Shown here in pieces: positions 16,308-24,746 of a stretch of DNA of 33,009 nucleotides. The stretch lies in contig CAMJPH010000022.1 in the NCBI GenBank assembly GCA_946407715.1, forward strand, positions 1 to 33,009, read 5' to 3'. The translations under genes were made by a program, and so were the position numbers. This stretch comes from an uncultured Bacteroidales bacterium (GTDB taxonomy: Bacteria; Bacteroidota; Bacteroidia; Bacteroidales; WCHB1-69). The notes below the pieces were generated by a model, which had not been told where the DNA came from, did no database searches, and saw only the letters and a list, made by a program, of their open reading frames with translations. The stretch's first letter is position 1. Each line of letters begins with the position of its first letter.

Positions 16308-16748
16308 ATGGCTATAAAGATGCAAAATAGAATCGACACGACCTTCAGCGCCACGTCCATGTCCGACCTGGTGTTCCTGCTGTTGATTTTCTTCATGCTG
16401 ACCTCCACCATGATCTCCCCCAACGCCATCAACTTGGTGTTGCCCAAGAGCACGGCCGACAAACAGCTCTCCAACAGACAGCTGGAAGTCTATATCGACG
16501 CCGACCTGAACTACTACGTGAACCCGGAAGGTTCCGCGGCGCAACCCACCGCTTACGAAGACCTGCTCCCGGTACTCATGGATGCCGTGCAGCATGTCAA
16601 CTCCGACCAGAAAAACATCATCCTCCGCGCCGACAAGAGCGTCCCGATTGAGAATGTGGTCGCCTTGATGGATGTCTTGAACGAATTGAACGAAAACTTC
16701 CCCGAGGAAGAAAGATATAAATTGGTACTTGCCACAGAAGCCAAATGA
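16308..16748 (+). CDS. exbD: ExbD/TolR biopolymer transport protein
   Basis: The 146-residue protein has a short cytoplasmic N-terminus and one membrane helix, SDLVFLLLIFFMLTSTM, whose Asp20 is the conserved proton-carrying residue of ExbD/TolR. A periplasmic domain follows (NIILRADKSVPIENVVALMD). It pairs with the ExbB just upstream as stator of the energising complex. Its stop codon overlaps the next ATG by four bases (ATGA), suggesting translational coupling with the TonB-like gene. Confidence 0.93.
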   Translation: MAIKMQNRIDTTFSATSMSDLVFLLLIFFMLTSTMISPNAINLVLPKSTADKQLSNRQLEVYIDADLNYYVNPEGSAAQPTAYEDLLPVLMDAVQHVNSDQKNIILRADKSVPIENVVALMDVLNELNENFPEEERYKLVLATEAK

Positions 16749-17443
16749 TCAAAACTAACGAGAATAGGAAAGATAATGTGATTGCATGGTGTACGACTAT
16801 CGGCACCATGGCATTATTATTGATTTTGCTTCTGGCCTGTAGTCTTAAGACGCAGATTCCCCCGCCACCGCCAAAACAGTTGGTCTATGTTGACATAGCC
16901 CCGATGGGCGGCGGCGGAGGTGGCGGTACTCCTCAGGTTGCCTCCAACCCGAAGCCTACAGCCGGGCAGAACTACGCCACTCAAAACGCGCAGGACGCCC
17001 CTGCTGTGAGCCACTCGAACCGGACAACCACAAAGCCGACCTCCCAGACCGTTCCGTCCCAACCTAAACCCGATCAGTCGTCCATGTACCATGGTCGCGG
17101 CGGCAGTGGTAGCGGTGGCGGTTCAGGCAGCGGTATCGGCAGCGGCACGGGCTCCGGCCTCGGTCCCGGCGAAGGCGGCGGCAGCGGCGGCGGTGTCGGC
17201 TATGGCACCGGCCACCGTGGGATGTTAAACAACATTGCTCTTGATGTCAATGAGGAAGGGCAAGTATGCGTAGAGGTGCATATCGCCGCTGACGGACACA
17301 TCATCGATGCCCGCGTCATCAACACCTCCAAGCATAAAACCACCATCACCAGCCGCAACATCCAGCAACAATGCGTGGCACGCGCCAAACAGGCTCTATA
17401 CAAGCCCGGGAAAGAGGAACTGCGAATAATCGTATTCAGTTAG
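16745..17443 (+). CDS. tonB: TonB-like energy transducer with Gly/Ser-rich linker
   Basis: The 232-residue protein has a single N-terminal membrane anchor (about 13-32, WCTTIGTMALLLILLLAC) followed by PPPPPK. The middle is a Ser/Thr/Pro stretch and then a long Gly/Ser repeat (about 118-155), where classical TonB has Pro/Lys repeats. The C-terminal 75 residues (VNEEGQVCVEVHIAADGHI to KEELRIIVFS) resemble a short TonB C-terminal domain. The gene order exbB-exbD-tonB supports transfer of proton-motive force to outer-membrane receptors, but no TonB-dependent receptor is nearby. The Gly-rich linker would be more flexible than a Pro-rich rod. The stop TAG shares its G with the first unit of a heptad array. 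Confidence 0.82.
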   Translation: MIKTNENRKDNVIAWCTTIGTMALLLILLLACSLKTQIPPPPPKQLVYVDIAPMGGGGGGGTPQVASNPKPTAGQNYATQNAQDAPAVSHSNRTTTKPTSQTVPSQPKPDQSSMYHGRGGSGSGGGSGSGIGSGTGSGLGPGEGGGSGGGVGYGTGHRGMLNNIALDVNEEGQVCVEVHIAADGHIIDARVINTSKHKTTITSRNIQQQCVARAKQALYKPGKEELRIIVFS

Positions 17444-17470
17444 ACTTAAGACTTGAGACTTGAGACTTTG
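17443..17470. repeat. Four-unit heptad array, GACTTAA class
   Basis: Units GACTTAA, GACTTGA, GACTTGA and GACTTTG begin on the last base of the tonB stop codon. In the gene's direction the units carry TAA and TGA in successive frames. Confidence 0.9.
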
Positions 17471-17497
17471 GGGGATTCTATAGAATTCCCTTTTTTT
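17471..17497 (+). terminator. Rho-independent terminator of the exbB-exbD-tonB operon
   Basis: GGGGATTC and GAATTCCC pair (8 base pairs, one G-U) around TATA and are followed by seven T. It lies just beyond the heptad array, 28 bases after the tonB stop. Confidence 0.8.
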
Positions 17498-17558
17498 GAC
17501 GTATATTTCCCACAAAAGAAGCACAAGATGTAAGAAAAAAACTATCGCAAAAAAATCC

Positions 17559-17592
17559 TATCTTTGCAGATTCTAACTGCTAACTTCTAACT
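17559..17592 (+). promoter_or_regulatory. folC promoter -7 box and heptad leader
   Basis: TATCTTTG at 17559-17566 fits TAnnTTTG. Directly after it, in the presumed leader RNA, three 7-base units TCTAACT, GCTAACT and TCTAACT occupy 17572-17592, 16 bases before the folC ATG. Confidence 0.65.
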
Positions 17593-17608
17593 ATTGCCTT
17601 AAAAGAGT

Positions 17609-18901
17609 ATGGAAACCTATCACGAAATACTTGAACGCATTTTCACCGCCTACCCGATGTACCACAAAGTCGGGAGTGCGGCGTATAAAGAAGGACTTGA
17701 GAACATCGAAGCCCTTTTAGACATTATCGGCAACCCGCAACGAAAGCTGCGTTGCGTGCATGTAGCTGGCACCAACGGGAAAGGCTCGGTATCGTCGTTC
17801 CTTTCGTCCTATTTCCAGGAACTCGGCTACAAAACCGGCCTCTTCACTTCTCCGCACTTAGTCGATTTCCGCGAGCGCATCCGCATCAACGGTGAAATGA
17901 TTTCCGAGAAGGACGTGTTGGACTTCTTCGCCCAATATCAAGAGAAATTCCAACATCTGGAACCCTCGTTCTTTGAGATCACTACCGCGTTAGCGTTCCA
18001 CTATTTTGCAGAACAGAAGGTTGATTTCGCAGTCATTGAGGTGGGACTCGGCGGACGATTGGACTCCACCAACGTCATCACCCCCCTACTCTCCGTTATC
18101 ACCAACATCTCCCTGGAACACACGCAGCTGTTAGGTGACACCGTGGCGAAAATCGCTTACGAGAAGGCCGGTATCATCAAGGACAAGGTGCCCGTGGTCA
18201 TCGGGGAATACGACCCCGAAAGCTTCCCCGTGTTCGAGGATGTCGCCCTGAAACACGATGCGCCGTTGTTCCCCGCCAACGTCAACTACGAACACAGCAA
18301 TTACGAAGGCAGATTGGATATCCACGACAAGGAGACGCACGAGTTGGTCTATTCGCTCTACACCCCATTCAAGGCACATTATCAAGACAAGAACATCCTC
18401 ACCTTCTTCCAAGCCGCAAAGGTGCTGGAGTTTGTCCTCAATATCCAAGAGGACAAGATCGGACAGGCCGTGGAGAATATGCAGGTTAACACCGGACTAA
18501 TCGGACGCTGGCAGGTTCTGTCCGAAAACCCGCGCATCCTTTGCGACGTGGGACACAACTACGCCTGTCTGCAAAACTCTATGAGCAACATTTACGAGGA
18601 GCGTTCTTCCTACGACAGCAAAATCCACGTGGTGTTCGGTATGGTGAGCGACAAGGACATCGACCGCATCCTGCCGCTGCTACGCAAGGAGTTTGTCTAT
18701 TACGTCTGCCGCGCCCACATTGAACGGGCTATGGACCAGGAGAAACTCGCCGCGAAGATGCGTGAACAGGGGTTATCTTGCGAGACCTATCCTTCTGTGG
18801 AAGAAGCGATTGCGGCGGCAAAAGAAGCGGCGAAAAAGGAGGATGTGATTTTCATCACCGGCAGTTGTTTCGTAGTCGGCGAGGCGTTATCGGCGAAATA
18901 G
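17609..18901 (+). CDS. folC: Bifunctional folylpolyglutamate / dihydrofolate synthase
   Basis: The 430-residue Mur-ligase-fold enzyme adds glutamate to dihydropteroate and then to folates, using ATP. The P-loop GTNGKGS is at residues 54-60, preceded by VHVAG. TSPHLVDFRERI (about 80-91), VIEVGLGGRLDSTN and TNISLEHTQLLG are the folate- and Mg-binding family motifs; the C-terminal domain includes CDVGHNYACL and FITGSCFVVGEAL. The length is normal. It has its own promoter. The end of the gene (TCGGCGAAATAG) already resembles the 25-base unit that follows, so the last residues may derive from repeat sequence. The downstream outer-membrane gene is 147 repeat-filled bases away. Confidence 0.94.
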   Translation: METYHEILERIFTAYPMYHKVGSAAYKEGLENIEALLDIIGNPQRKLRCVHVAGTNGKGSVSSFLSSYFQELGYKTGLFTSPHLVDFRERIRINGEMISEKDVLDFFAQYQEKFQHLEPSFFEITTALAFHYFAEQKVDFAVIEVGLGGRLDSTNVITPLLSVITNISLEHTQLLGDTVAKIAYEKAGIIKDKVPVVIGEYDPESFPVFEDVALKHDAPLFPANVNYEHSNYEGRLDIHDKETHELVYSLYTPFKAHYQDKNILTFFQAAKVLEFVLNIQEDKIGQAVENMQVNTGLIGRWQVLSENPRILCDVGHNYACLQNSMSNIYEERSSYDSKIHVVFGMVSDKDIDRILPLLRKEFVYYVCRAHIERAMDQEKLAAKMREQGLSCETYPSVEEAIAAAKEAAKKEDVIFITGSCFVVGEALSAK

Positions 18902-18994
18902 TCGGCGAATTTCACGAATTAGGCGGTCGGCGAATTTTACGAATTAAGCGAATAATATTCGTACGATGAAACGATGAAACAATGAAACGACGAA
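18901..18994. repeat. Tandem 25-bp duplication and 8-base unit array after folC
   Basis: Two 25-base units lie at 18901-18925 and 18926-18950, each opening GTCGGCGAATTT and differing at two positions. The first begins on the last base of the folC stop codon. An octad array follows at 18963-18994: ACGATGAA twice, ACAATGAA, ACGACGAA. Confidence 0.88.
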
Positions 18995-18996
18995 TC

Positions 18997-19020
18997 GTAG
19001 GGGCGCATCGCATACGCCCC
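18997..19020. repeat. GTAGRGGCG-armed palindrome, copy 2
   Basis: GTAGGGGCG and CGCCCC arms flank a CATCGCATA core, with one mismatched position in the extended arms, and are followed by ACAAACG as at copy 1 (6476). It lies in the 5' leader of the BamA-like gene. There is no T-tract. Confidence 0.7.
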
Positions 19021-19048
19021 ACAAACGACAACAACGAATCGATAAATA

Positions 19049-20563
19049 ATGAAGATTGTAAGAAATACCGTTTTGTCCGTTTTATTTCTGTTCAACGCGA
19101 TTATAACGTTCGGGCAATCTTCTTCGATTATTTATAGCGAAAGTGACGCAGAGTTGTTGCGAGATGCGAAAGTCTTCGGGCGTAAAAACCAAGTGCTGAC
19201 CCTGGACAACTATCCGCAAGCGGCCGAAAAAATCGTGCAATACCTTGAGAACCAAGGCTATCCGTTTGCATCCGTACATCTTACCACCGAATGGGAAAAC
19301 GACACCACCCCACTCTATCGAATGCAAATCGACCATGGTCGTTACACAAAAATCGACTCCATCGTGTTGAAAGGCAACCTAAAACTGAGTCAAAGCTACC
19401 TTTGGCCATATTTGGGACTGCGACGAAAAGCCCCTTATTCCGAGAAAACTATACAGGAGGTTGGAAAAAAGCTGGATGCCATCCCTTTCGCAACGGTCAT
19501 CCAACCGGCAGGAGTTTCTTTTGAGGAAGACAAAACCCTGCTTTACGTTTTCTTAGACAAGCGGCAGGTCAACCGTTTTGACGGCTACATCGGATTCCAG
19601 CCCGTAAACGAACAGACAGGCAAGCTGGCCGTCACAGGCGAATTGTCGTTAGCCTTGCAGAACCTCTTCCACCTCGGGGAGCGGCTCTCCTTGGAATGGC
19701 GCAGCAGCGAAAGACACTCGCAGTATCTGAACCTTGATGCTACTTTCCCTTTCCTTTTCCGCACACGTTTTGGTATTGACGGGCATTTCCGCCTTGACAA
19801 GCAGGACACTACCTACCTGACCCTAAATTACCACATCGGCATCCCTTACCATTTCCGCCATGACAGCTACATCCGCCCCTACATCGACTTCACGCAGTCA
19901 CAGCTACTGACCAATTCCAGCACTTTTTCGACTGCGGACACTTCTTGTATGGGGCACCGCAACATCCTATACGGATTGTCGCTACAAATCAGACAGGTGG
20001 ACAATCCCTATCAGCCGAGGCTTGGTTTCGAGCTTTATGCGGACGCAGCTGCCGGGCGCAGAACCCTGATACCCAACCAGCACGATAACGAAATGGTGGC
20101 ATCAGACCTCGACTTAGTGAAGACTTCCTATCGACTGATGGGCGGGATAACCGGCTATATCCCTATTTACAAACAACTTATCTTGATGCTTCGGACACAG
20201 GCTGGCAGTATGCTCACTGGACCGCACTACCGTAACGAAATGTTCAAGATCGGCGGGGAAGGCCAAATCAGAGGGTTCACGGAGAACGAACTGTACGCCA
20301 GCACATACCTGCTTTACACGGCGGAGCTTCGTTATCTTTTCGGCCGCAACTCCGACGTACACCTATTCTTCGATGGCGGCACATACGAGCAACAAGGATA
20401 CTACAACTACCTGTTTGATACGCCGTTCGGATTCGGATTGGGTGTCAATGTCGGGGTGCGAAGCGGCGTTTTCTATTTCGAGTACGCTTTACCGAGACAA
20501 AGGAACAATCCCATCTCCCTCAAAACGGGGAAGATACATTTTGGGGTGAAAGTTTCGTTCTAA
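19049..20563 (+). CDS. BamA/TamA-like (Omp85 superfamily) outer-membrane protein
   Basis: The 504-residue protein has a signal peptide (MKIVRNTVLSVLFLFNAI, cleaved near FGQ at 21-23). A POTRA-like region lies at about 45-170 (IVQYLENQGYPFASVHLTT, IDSIVLKGNLKLS). The rest is rich in alternating aromatic strands of a beta-barrel. IGGEGQIRGF at 401-410 carries the Omp85 loop-6 RGF motif, and the chain ends in Phe504, as expected of a BAM substrate. With only one or two POTRA-like units it is much shorter than BamA (about 800 residues), so it is more likely a TamA-like or surface-antigen D15-type protein of uncertain substrate. No TAnnTTTG box was seen; it may be read from folC. Confidence 0.83.
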   Translation: MKIVRNTVLSVLFLFNAIITFGQSSSIIYSESDAELLRDAKVFGRKNQVLTLDNYPQAAEKIVQYLENQGYPFASVHLTTEWENDTTPLYRMQIDHGRYTKIDSIVLKGNLKLSQSYLWPYLGLRRKAPYSEKTIQEVGKKLDAIPFATVIQPAGVSFEEDKTLLYVFLDKRQVNRFDGYIGFQPVNEQTGKLAVTGELSLALQNLFHLGERLSLEWRSSERHSQYLNLDATFPFLFRTRFGIDGHFRLDKQDTTYLTLNYHIGIPYHFRHDSYIRPYIDFTQSQLLTNSSTFSTADTSCMGHRNILYGLSLQIRQVDNPYQPRLGFELYADAAAGRRTLIPNQHDNEMVASDLDLVKTSYRLMGGITGYIPIYKQLILMLRTQAGSMLTGPHYRNEMFKIGGEGQIRGFTENELYASTYLLYTAELRYLFGRNSDVHLFFDGGTYEQQGYYNYLFDTPFGFGLGVNVGVRSGVFYFEYALPRQRNNPISLKTGKIHFGVKVSF

Positions 20564-20623
20564 ACAATCGGATTATTTTGCGGAAAATATGCGGAAAGGC
20601 GGAATATGCGGAAACGATAAAGC

Positions 20624-21493
20624 CTAATCACAGCAACTTAGGCAAAAAAGTAACACCGGGATGGTGGCGAAAAGGATGGAATCGACTCTGTCGAGGACAC
20701 CGCCGTGACCAGGAATGATATTCCCGCTGTCCTTCACGCCAGCCTTGCGTTTGAACAACGATTCTATCAAATCGCCCATCAGTCCGAAGATTTCCACTAA
20801 TAAGGCCATCACTATCCACTGCCAAAGGGCAAGTCCCGCAGACTGAAAATACGGAATATAAGAAAGCCCGACCGCCAGACCTGCCGTGAAAACGCAACTG
20901 CACAGGAATCCTTCCCATGTTTTGCCCGGTGAGATATTCGGTGCCAGCTTGTGTTTGCCGAACAACGACCCGAAAACGTATGCCGCTGTGTCTGCCATCC
21001 AAATCAGGATAAAGAAGGCCAGAACCAACATAGGTTGTTTCGGGATCCATACAAAAAACAACAAACTCAACGGTAGAAGAATCCAAAACAACGAAAGAAG
21101 CCCCATGCCGATATTCAAAATCGGATTCTCATGGCGATAAATCAGTTCAGGCAAGAAAATTCCAAGTATTGACAACACCAACATCGCGGATTCCCCGGGA
21201 GTAAAAAAGTGGGCATCCCCCACTATATCTGGCGAACTACTCAAAAAGGCATACATCTCTGATGCCAACAAGAAAGCCAATAACATATTGATGGCGGAAA
21301 TATTGACGAATGGATAACATTCCTTAAGCTCCTGTGTACCATACATCTTATACAATTCCCATATCCCCACCAATGCGAAAAAGAAAGCTAACGGCACGGC
21401 CACCCACGGGGTAAAAACCGCAGCCACCATCAAGGCTACATAAACGATTCCGGAAGCAGTTCTGACAAACAGATTACGAGTTTTTGGGTTCAT
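20624..21493 (-). CDS. cdsA: Phosphatidate cytidylyltransferase
   Basis: This 289-residue, roughly eight-helix membrane enzyme makes CDP-diacylglycerol from CTP and phosphatidate. The CDP-DAG synthase signature appears near the end: GDLIESLFKRKAGVKDSGN followed by PGHGGVLDRVDS. The upstream DADTAAY-like region reads WMADTAAYVFGSLFGKHKLA, then SPGKTWEGF. The ATG at 21493 (MNPKTRNLFVRTAS) is chosen because the longer open frame to 21610 adds 39 residues of cysteine- and arginine-rich sequence that is only the overlapping LUD gene in another frame. It overlaps the LUD gene by 20 bases and is the last gene of the rsfS-ftsH-LUD-cdsA unit. Its 3' spacer (20564-20623) holds GCGGAAA repeats. Confidence 0.94.
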   Translation of the reverse strand: MNPKTRNLFVRTASGIVYVALMVAAVFTPWVAVPLAFFFALVGIWELYKMYGTQELKECYPFVNISAINMLLAFLLASEMYAFLSSSPDIVGDAHFFTPGESAMLVLSILGIFLPELIYRHENPILNIGMGLLSLFWILLPLSLLFFVWIPKQPMLVLAFFILIWMADTAAYVFGSLFGKHKLAPNISPGKTWEGFLCSCVFTAGLAVGLSYIPYFQSAGLALWQWIVMALLVEIFGLMGDLIESLFKRKAGVKDSGNIIPGHGGVLDRVDSILFATIPVLLFCLSCCD

Positions 21494-22130
21494 TTTTAGG
21501 GGGATTATCGTCCAAAAGCAACAGAATATATCGAGGGTTCTTTGTTGTGCGCACCTCTTTGCCGTTCGCTTTCGGCAACGGAGTCGGGGTGATGAACTCC
21601 ATGCCGGCATCCTTGGCGAATTTGGCGTTCCGTTTCAGTGCCGTCTCAAAATCGGGGACTATGTCAACCATGCGGGAAATCACTATTACATCGAAAGCGA
21701 GATTCCGCATCGAGACAAAGCGCGAGATGGGTTGCGTGAAACCGATGCTGCCATTCCGCGCCACCAAGGCCGTGGACAACACATATACTGCATCTATCGG
21801 CATACTTGTTGTGATGGTATTGACATAGTTGACCTGCGCCTGCTCCAAATCACCACAAAGGTTATTATGGGTATTCAGCACCACATTGTACTGCTTGTCA
21901 TCCACCAGCATCTTCAGAAATTTCAGTCGGTCCTCACGAGTATGACAGCGGAGAATCTTACCGCCGTTGGCCTGGAAATTCTGCCAAAACTCCACCTGTA
22001 CATTATCTATGGGTGCAAAATATTGTAAAGACGGCTGCCCATCGGGCTTATGGTCGTGTGACACGGTGCTTTTCCTGATCACACCACGTATATATTCTTT
22101 ATCTGTTATAAAATTTTCAATCTCGCTCAT
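21474..22130 (-). CDS. LUD-domain protein (LutC/YkgG-like, DUF162)
   Basis: The 218-residue cytosolic protein has the LUD-domain pattern: NTHNNLCGDLEQAQVNYVNT in the middle, VLSTALVARNGSIGF, then MRNLAFDVIVISRMVDIVPD and an NPRYILLLLDDNPP tail. LutC proteins belong to lactate-oxidation complexes, but here there are no lutA or lutB genes. The gene sits between ftsH and cdsA, an arrangement known across Bacteroidota, where its role is not established. It overlaps the ftsH stop by four bases (ATGA) and overlaps cdsA by 20, so translational coupling on both sides is likely. Confidence 0.85.
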   Translation of the reverse strand: MSEIENFITDKEYIRGVIRKSTVSHDHKPDGQPSLQYFAPIDNVQVEFWQNFQANGGKILRCHTREDRLKFLKMLVDDKQYNVVLNTHNNLCGDLEQAQVNYVNTITTSMPIDAVYVLSTALVARNGSIGFTQPISRFVSMRNLAFDVIVISRMVDIVPDFETALKRNAKFAKDAGMEFITPTPLPKANGKEVRTTKNPRYILLLLDDNPPKNEPKNS

Positions 22131-24229
22131 TGTTCTGGATTTGGTTCTTCAGTATGTGTAAGTTTTTCAGATTCAACGCCTTCTACAACAGAATTCTGTT
22201 TTTCCTCCTTGGCTTGGAACGGGCGGTCACCGAGGATATTCTGCACGTCTTCGGAGAAAATCACCTCACGTTCCAGCAACAGCTTGGCCAGCTGCTCTAC
22301 CTTGGCATAGTTCTCCGTCAGAATCCCTTTTGCCCTGTTATAGGCGGTTTCAATCAACAAATGTACACGTTCGTCAATCTCCTGCGCGGTTTTCTCGCTA
22401 TAAGGCTTTGTCATGGTGTATTCTTGCTGGCCCGTTGAGTCATAATAACTTACATTGCCGATTTTCTCATCAAGTCCATAATAGACAACCATCGCGTATG
22501 CTTGCTTGCTGACACGTTCCAAGTCGTTGAGAGCGCCTGTGGAGATTTTGCCGAAGAAAACGTCTTCAGCTGCACGACCGCCCAAAGTGGCCGTCATCTC
22601 ATCGAAGAGTTGGTCGTAGGTGGTCAGCTGGCGTTCTTCGGGAAGGTACCAAGCCGCTCCTAACGCCTTGCCGCGGGGAACGATAGTCACTTTCATCAGC
22701 GGGGAGGCGTAACGGAGCATCCAGCTCACGCACGCATGGCCAGACTCGTGGTAGGCGATGGTTTTCTTCTCTTCGGGAGAAATGACATTGCCGCGCCGCT
22801 CCAAGCCGCCGACAATACGGTCAACCGCTGCAAGGAAATCCTCTTTCTCGATATACTGTTTGTTCTGGCGGGCAGCAACCAACGCAGCTTCGTTGCAGAT
22901 ATTGGCGATGTCGGCGCCCGAAAAGCCGGGAGTCTGTTTCGCGAAGAAGTCCAAATCCACATCGGGACCAAGTTTGAGGTTGCGCACATGTACGCCAAAA
23001 ATACCGCGACGTTCGTTCAAGTTAGGCAGTTCCACTTGGATTTGGCGGTCGAAACGGCCTGCGCGCAGAAGCGCACGGTCGAGGATGTCAGCGCGGTTAG
23101 TGGCCGCCATAATGATGACACCAGCGTTGGTGCCGAAGCCGTCCATTTCCGTAAGCAGTTGGTTCAACGTGCTTTCCCGTTCATCATTGGCATTAGAAAA
23201 AGCTCCTTTTCCGCGAGCCCGCCCGATCGCGTCAATCTCATCAATGAATATGATGCAGGGGGCCTTCTCCTTGGCGGTGCGGAACAAGTCGCGAACACGA
23301 GACGCACCCACGCCCACGAACATCTCCACAAAATCGGAGCCTGACATCGAGAAGAACGGCACTTTCGCCTCACCGGCCACCGCCTTGGCCAACAGGGTCT
23401 TACCCGTTCCCGGAGGGCCGACCAAAAGCACACCTTTGGGGATTTTGCCGCCTAAGACGGTATATTTCTGCGGGTTCTTCAAGAAATCGACCACTTCCTC
23501 AATCTCAAACTTCGCGCCTTCCAAACCGGCCACATCTTTGAACGTCACCACCTGACCGGACTTCTCGTCAAACTCCTGCGCCCGCGACTTTCCGATGTTG
23601 AAGATATTGCCGGGGCCGCCAAATCCGTTGCCGCCGCGCATCGAGCGCATTGAGAAATAGTACAACAAGAAAATCAACAATACAGGCAGCATCCAGAAGA
23701 TAATCTCAAATCCCCAGTTTTGGGAATTGTCCTGCTTCATCGGGAAATCGTACTCTTTGGCTATCTCATTGGCCATCAGCGTGCTGTCCTGTGCCAGACG
23801 TTCCTGCACATACTGATTCTTCATATCCCGCAAGTTCTCATTATACACCTGCAAATCTGTCACAACCAGATAATATTGGGGACCTGTCGTGTTATTTTTC
23901 ACCTCCTCATACGCGGAGTTCTGCTCAAGAGCTTCCTTTTTCAAGAAAACATTGATATGGGAATTCTTCTTCACGAACTCAACGTGTTCAACATCACAGT
24001 TCTTCACCATCTGGTAGAATTCCATGTCGTTCACCTCACGCACCGGATCATCGGATGTGAAAAAATAGACCCCGATCAATCCAAGCGTGATTACAATATA
24101 AAACAGCGACCAATTGAACTTGCCGCCATCTTTTTTCCTGTCATTTCTGTTACCAAATGGATTTGGGAAGCCGTTCTTTCCGCTGTTATTGTTAGCGTTA
24201 TTATTATTGTTTTTGTTATTGTCTGGCAT
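22127..24229 (-). CDS. ftsH: ATP-dependent zinc metalloprotease FtsH
   Basis: The 700-residue membrane-anchored protease degrades misfolded and regulatory proteins. An unusual Asn-rich cytoplasmic start (residues 4-15) precedes two membrane segments (about 40-58 and 173-193) that enclose the periplasmic domain. The AAA domain has Walker A GPPGTGKT (271-278), Walker B IIFIDEID (326-333), the pore motif MFVGVGAS and arginine fingers in LLRAGRFDR. The zinc site is HESGH at 494-498, with a third ligand probably in NDLERVSKQA. The C-terminus is charged. It follows rsfS by 50 bases and is probably read from that gene's promoter. Confidence 0.96.
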   Translation of the reverse strand: MPDNNKNNNNNANNNSGKNGFPNPFGNRNDRKKDGGKFNWSLFYIVITLGLIGVYFFTSDDPVREVNDMEFYQMVKNCDVEHVEFVKKNSHINVFLKKEALEQNSAYEEVKNNTTGPQYYLVVTDLQVYNENLRDMKNQYVQERLAQDSTLMANEIAKEYDFPMKQDNSQNWGFEIIFWMLPVLLIFLLYYFSMRSMRGGNGFGGPGNIFNIGKSRAQEFDEKSGQVVTFKDVAGLEGAKFEIEEVVDFLKNPQKYTVLGGKIPKGVLLVGPPGTGKTLLAKAVAGEAKVPFFSMSGSDFVEMFVGVGASRVRDLFRTAKEKAPCIIFIDEIDAIGRARGKGAFSNANDERESTLNQLLTEMDGFGTNAGVIIMAATNRADILDRALLRAGRFDRQIQVELPNLNERRGIFGVHVRNLKLGPDVDLDFFAKQTPGFSGADIANICNEAALVAARQNKQYIEKEDFLAAVDRIVGGLERRGNVISPEEKKTIAYHESGHACVSWMLRYASPLMKVTIVPRGKALGAAWYLPEERQLTTYDQLFDEMTATLGGRAAEDVFFGKISTGALNDLERVSKQAYAMVVYYGLDEKIGNVSYYDSTGQQEYTMTKPYSEKTAQEIDERVHLLIETAYNRAKGILTENYAKVEQLAKLLLEREVIFSEDVQNILGDRPFQAKEEKQNSVVEGVESEKLTHTEEPNPEQ

Positions 24230-24279
24230 TCTTTTCTATAATACGTGATAAAAAAAACGCTAATCTCTTCGAAGAAAAA

Positions 24280-24660
24280 TTAGAACTTTTGGATATCTGC
24301 ATCCCCCCAAAGGGATTCAATTTGGTAGTATTCCCGCGCCTCGGGCAAGAATATGTGTACCAAAATGTTGAAATAGTCCAAAAGCACCCACTCCTTGTTC
24401 TCAAGTCCCTCTACATGGATGGGGGTGATGTTGGCCACCTTCTTGGTCTGCTCTTGCACAAAATCACACAATGTGTCCACATGCGGCTTGGAGGTGCCGG
24501 TACAAACAATAAAATAGTCAAAATAGACGTGGTTGATTTTCTTGAGATTGAGGCAATGAATATCCACTCCTTGTTTCTCAAGCAATGCCTGAATTATCAA
24601 CTCCTCAAGGTTTCCTTCAAACGGAACACCCTCATATTTTACTTTTCTTTTCGTAGCCAT
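24280..24660 (-). CDS. rsfS: Ribosome silencing factor RsfS (Iojap family)
   Basis: The 126-residue protein binds uL14 on the 50S subunit and blocks joining of subunits when nutrients are short. Family features are YFDYFIVCTGTSKPHVDTLCD, a VEGLENKEWVLLDYFNILVHIF stretch (split here by its conserved WVLLDY) and EAREYYQIESLW. The ATG at 24660 (MATKRKVKYEG) is preferred because the longer frame to 24684 begins inside the -7 promoter box. It is the first gene of the rsfS-ftsH-LUD-cdsA unit. Confidence 0.93.
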   Translation of the reverse strand: MATKRKVKYEGVPFEGNLEELIIQALLEKQGVDIHCLNLKKINHVYFDYFIVCTGTSKPHVDTLCDFVQEQTKKVANITPIHVEGLENKEWVLLDYFNILVHIFLPEAREYYQIESLWGDADIQKF

Positions 24661-24678
24661 ACTGTCATTTAAAAACGG

Positions 24679-24709
24679 TTGCAAAAATACGATTTTTTTT
24701 ATATTTTTG
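24679..24709 (+). promoter_or_regulatory. Promoter of the lysyl-endopeptidase-like gene
   Basis: TTG at 24679-24681 and TATTTTTG at 24702-24709 are 20 bases apart, a good match to the phylum consensus. The -33 box lies next to the -7 box of the divergent rsfS promoter. Confidence 0.7.
24682..24689 (-). promoter_or_regulatory. -7 box of the rsfS-ftsH-LUD-cdsA promoter
   Basis: Minus-strand TATTTTTG lies 21 bases from the rsfS ATG. It is only 12 bases from the opposing -7 box of the peptidase gene, so the two RNA polymerase sites must overlap. Confidence 0.65.
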
Positions 24710-24746
24710 CCGCCTTAAATTAAACTGAATTTAAACCTTAACATTT

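Noticed and set aside
16014..16595. 193-residue minus-strand frame over exbB and exbD
   Set aside because: His/Gln/Gly-rich antisense shadow spanning two well-supported genes and their junction.
21494..21610. N-terminal extension of cdsA by 39 residues
   Set aside because: The extra part lies inside the LUD gene and encodes an arginine- and cysteine-rich stretch with no likeness to CdsA; the ATG at 21493 gives a normal length.
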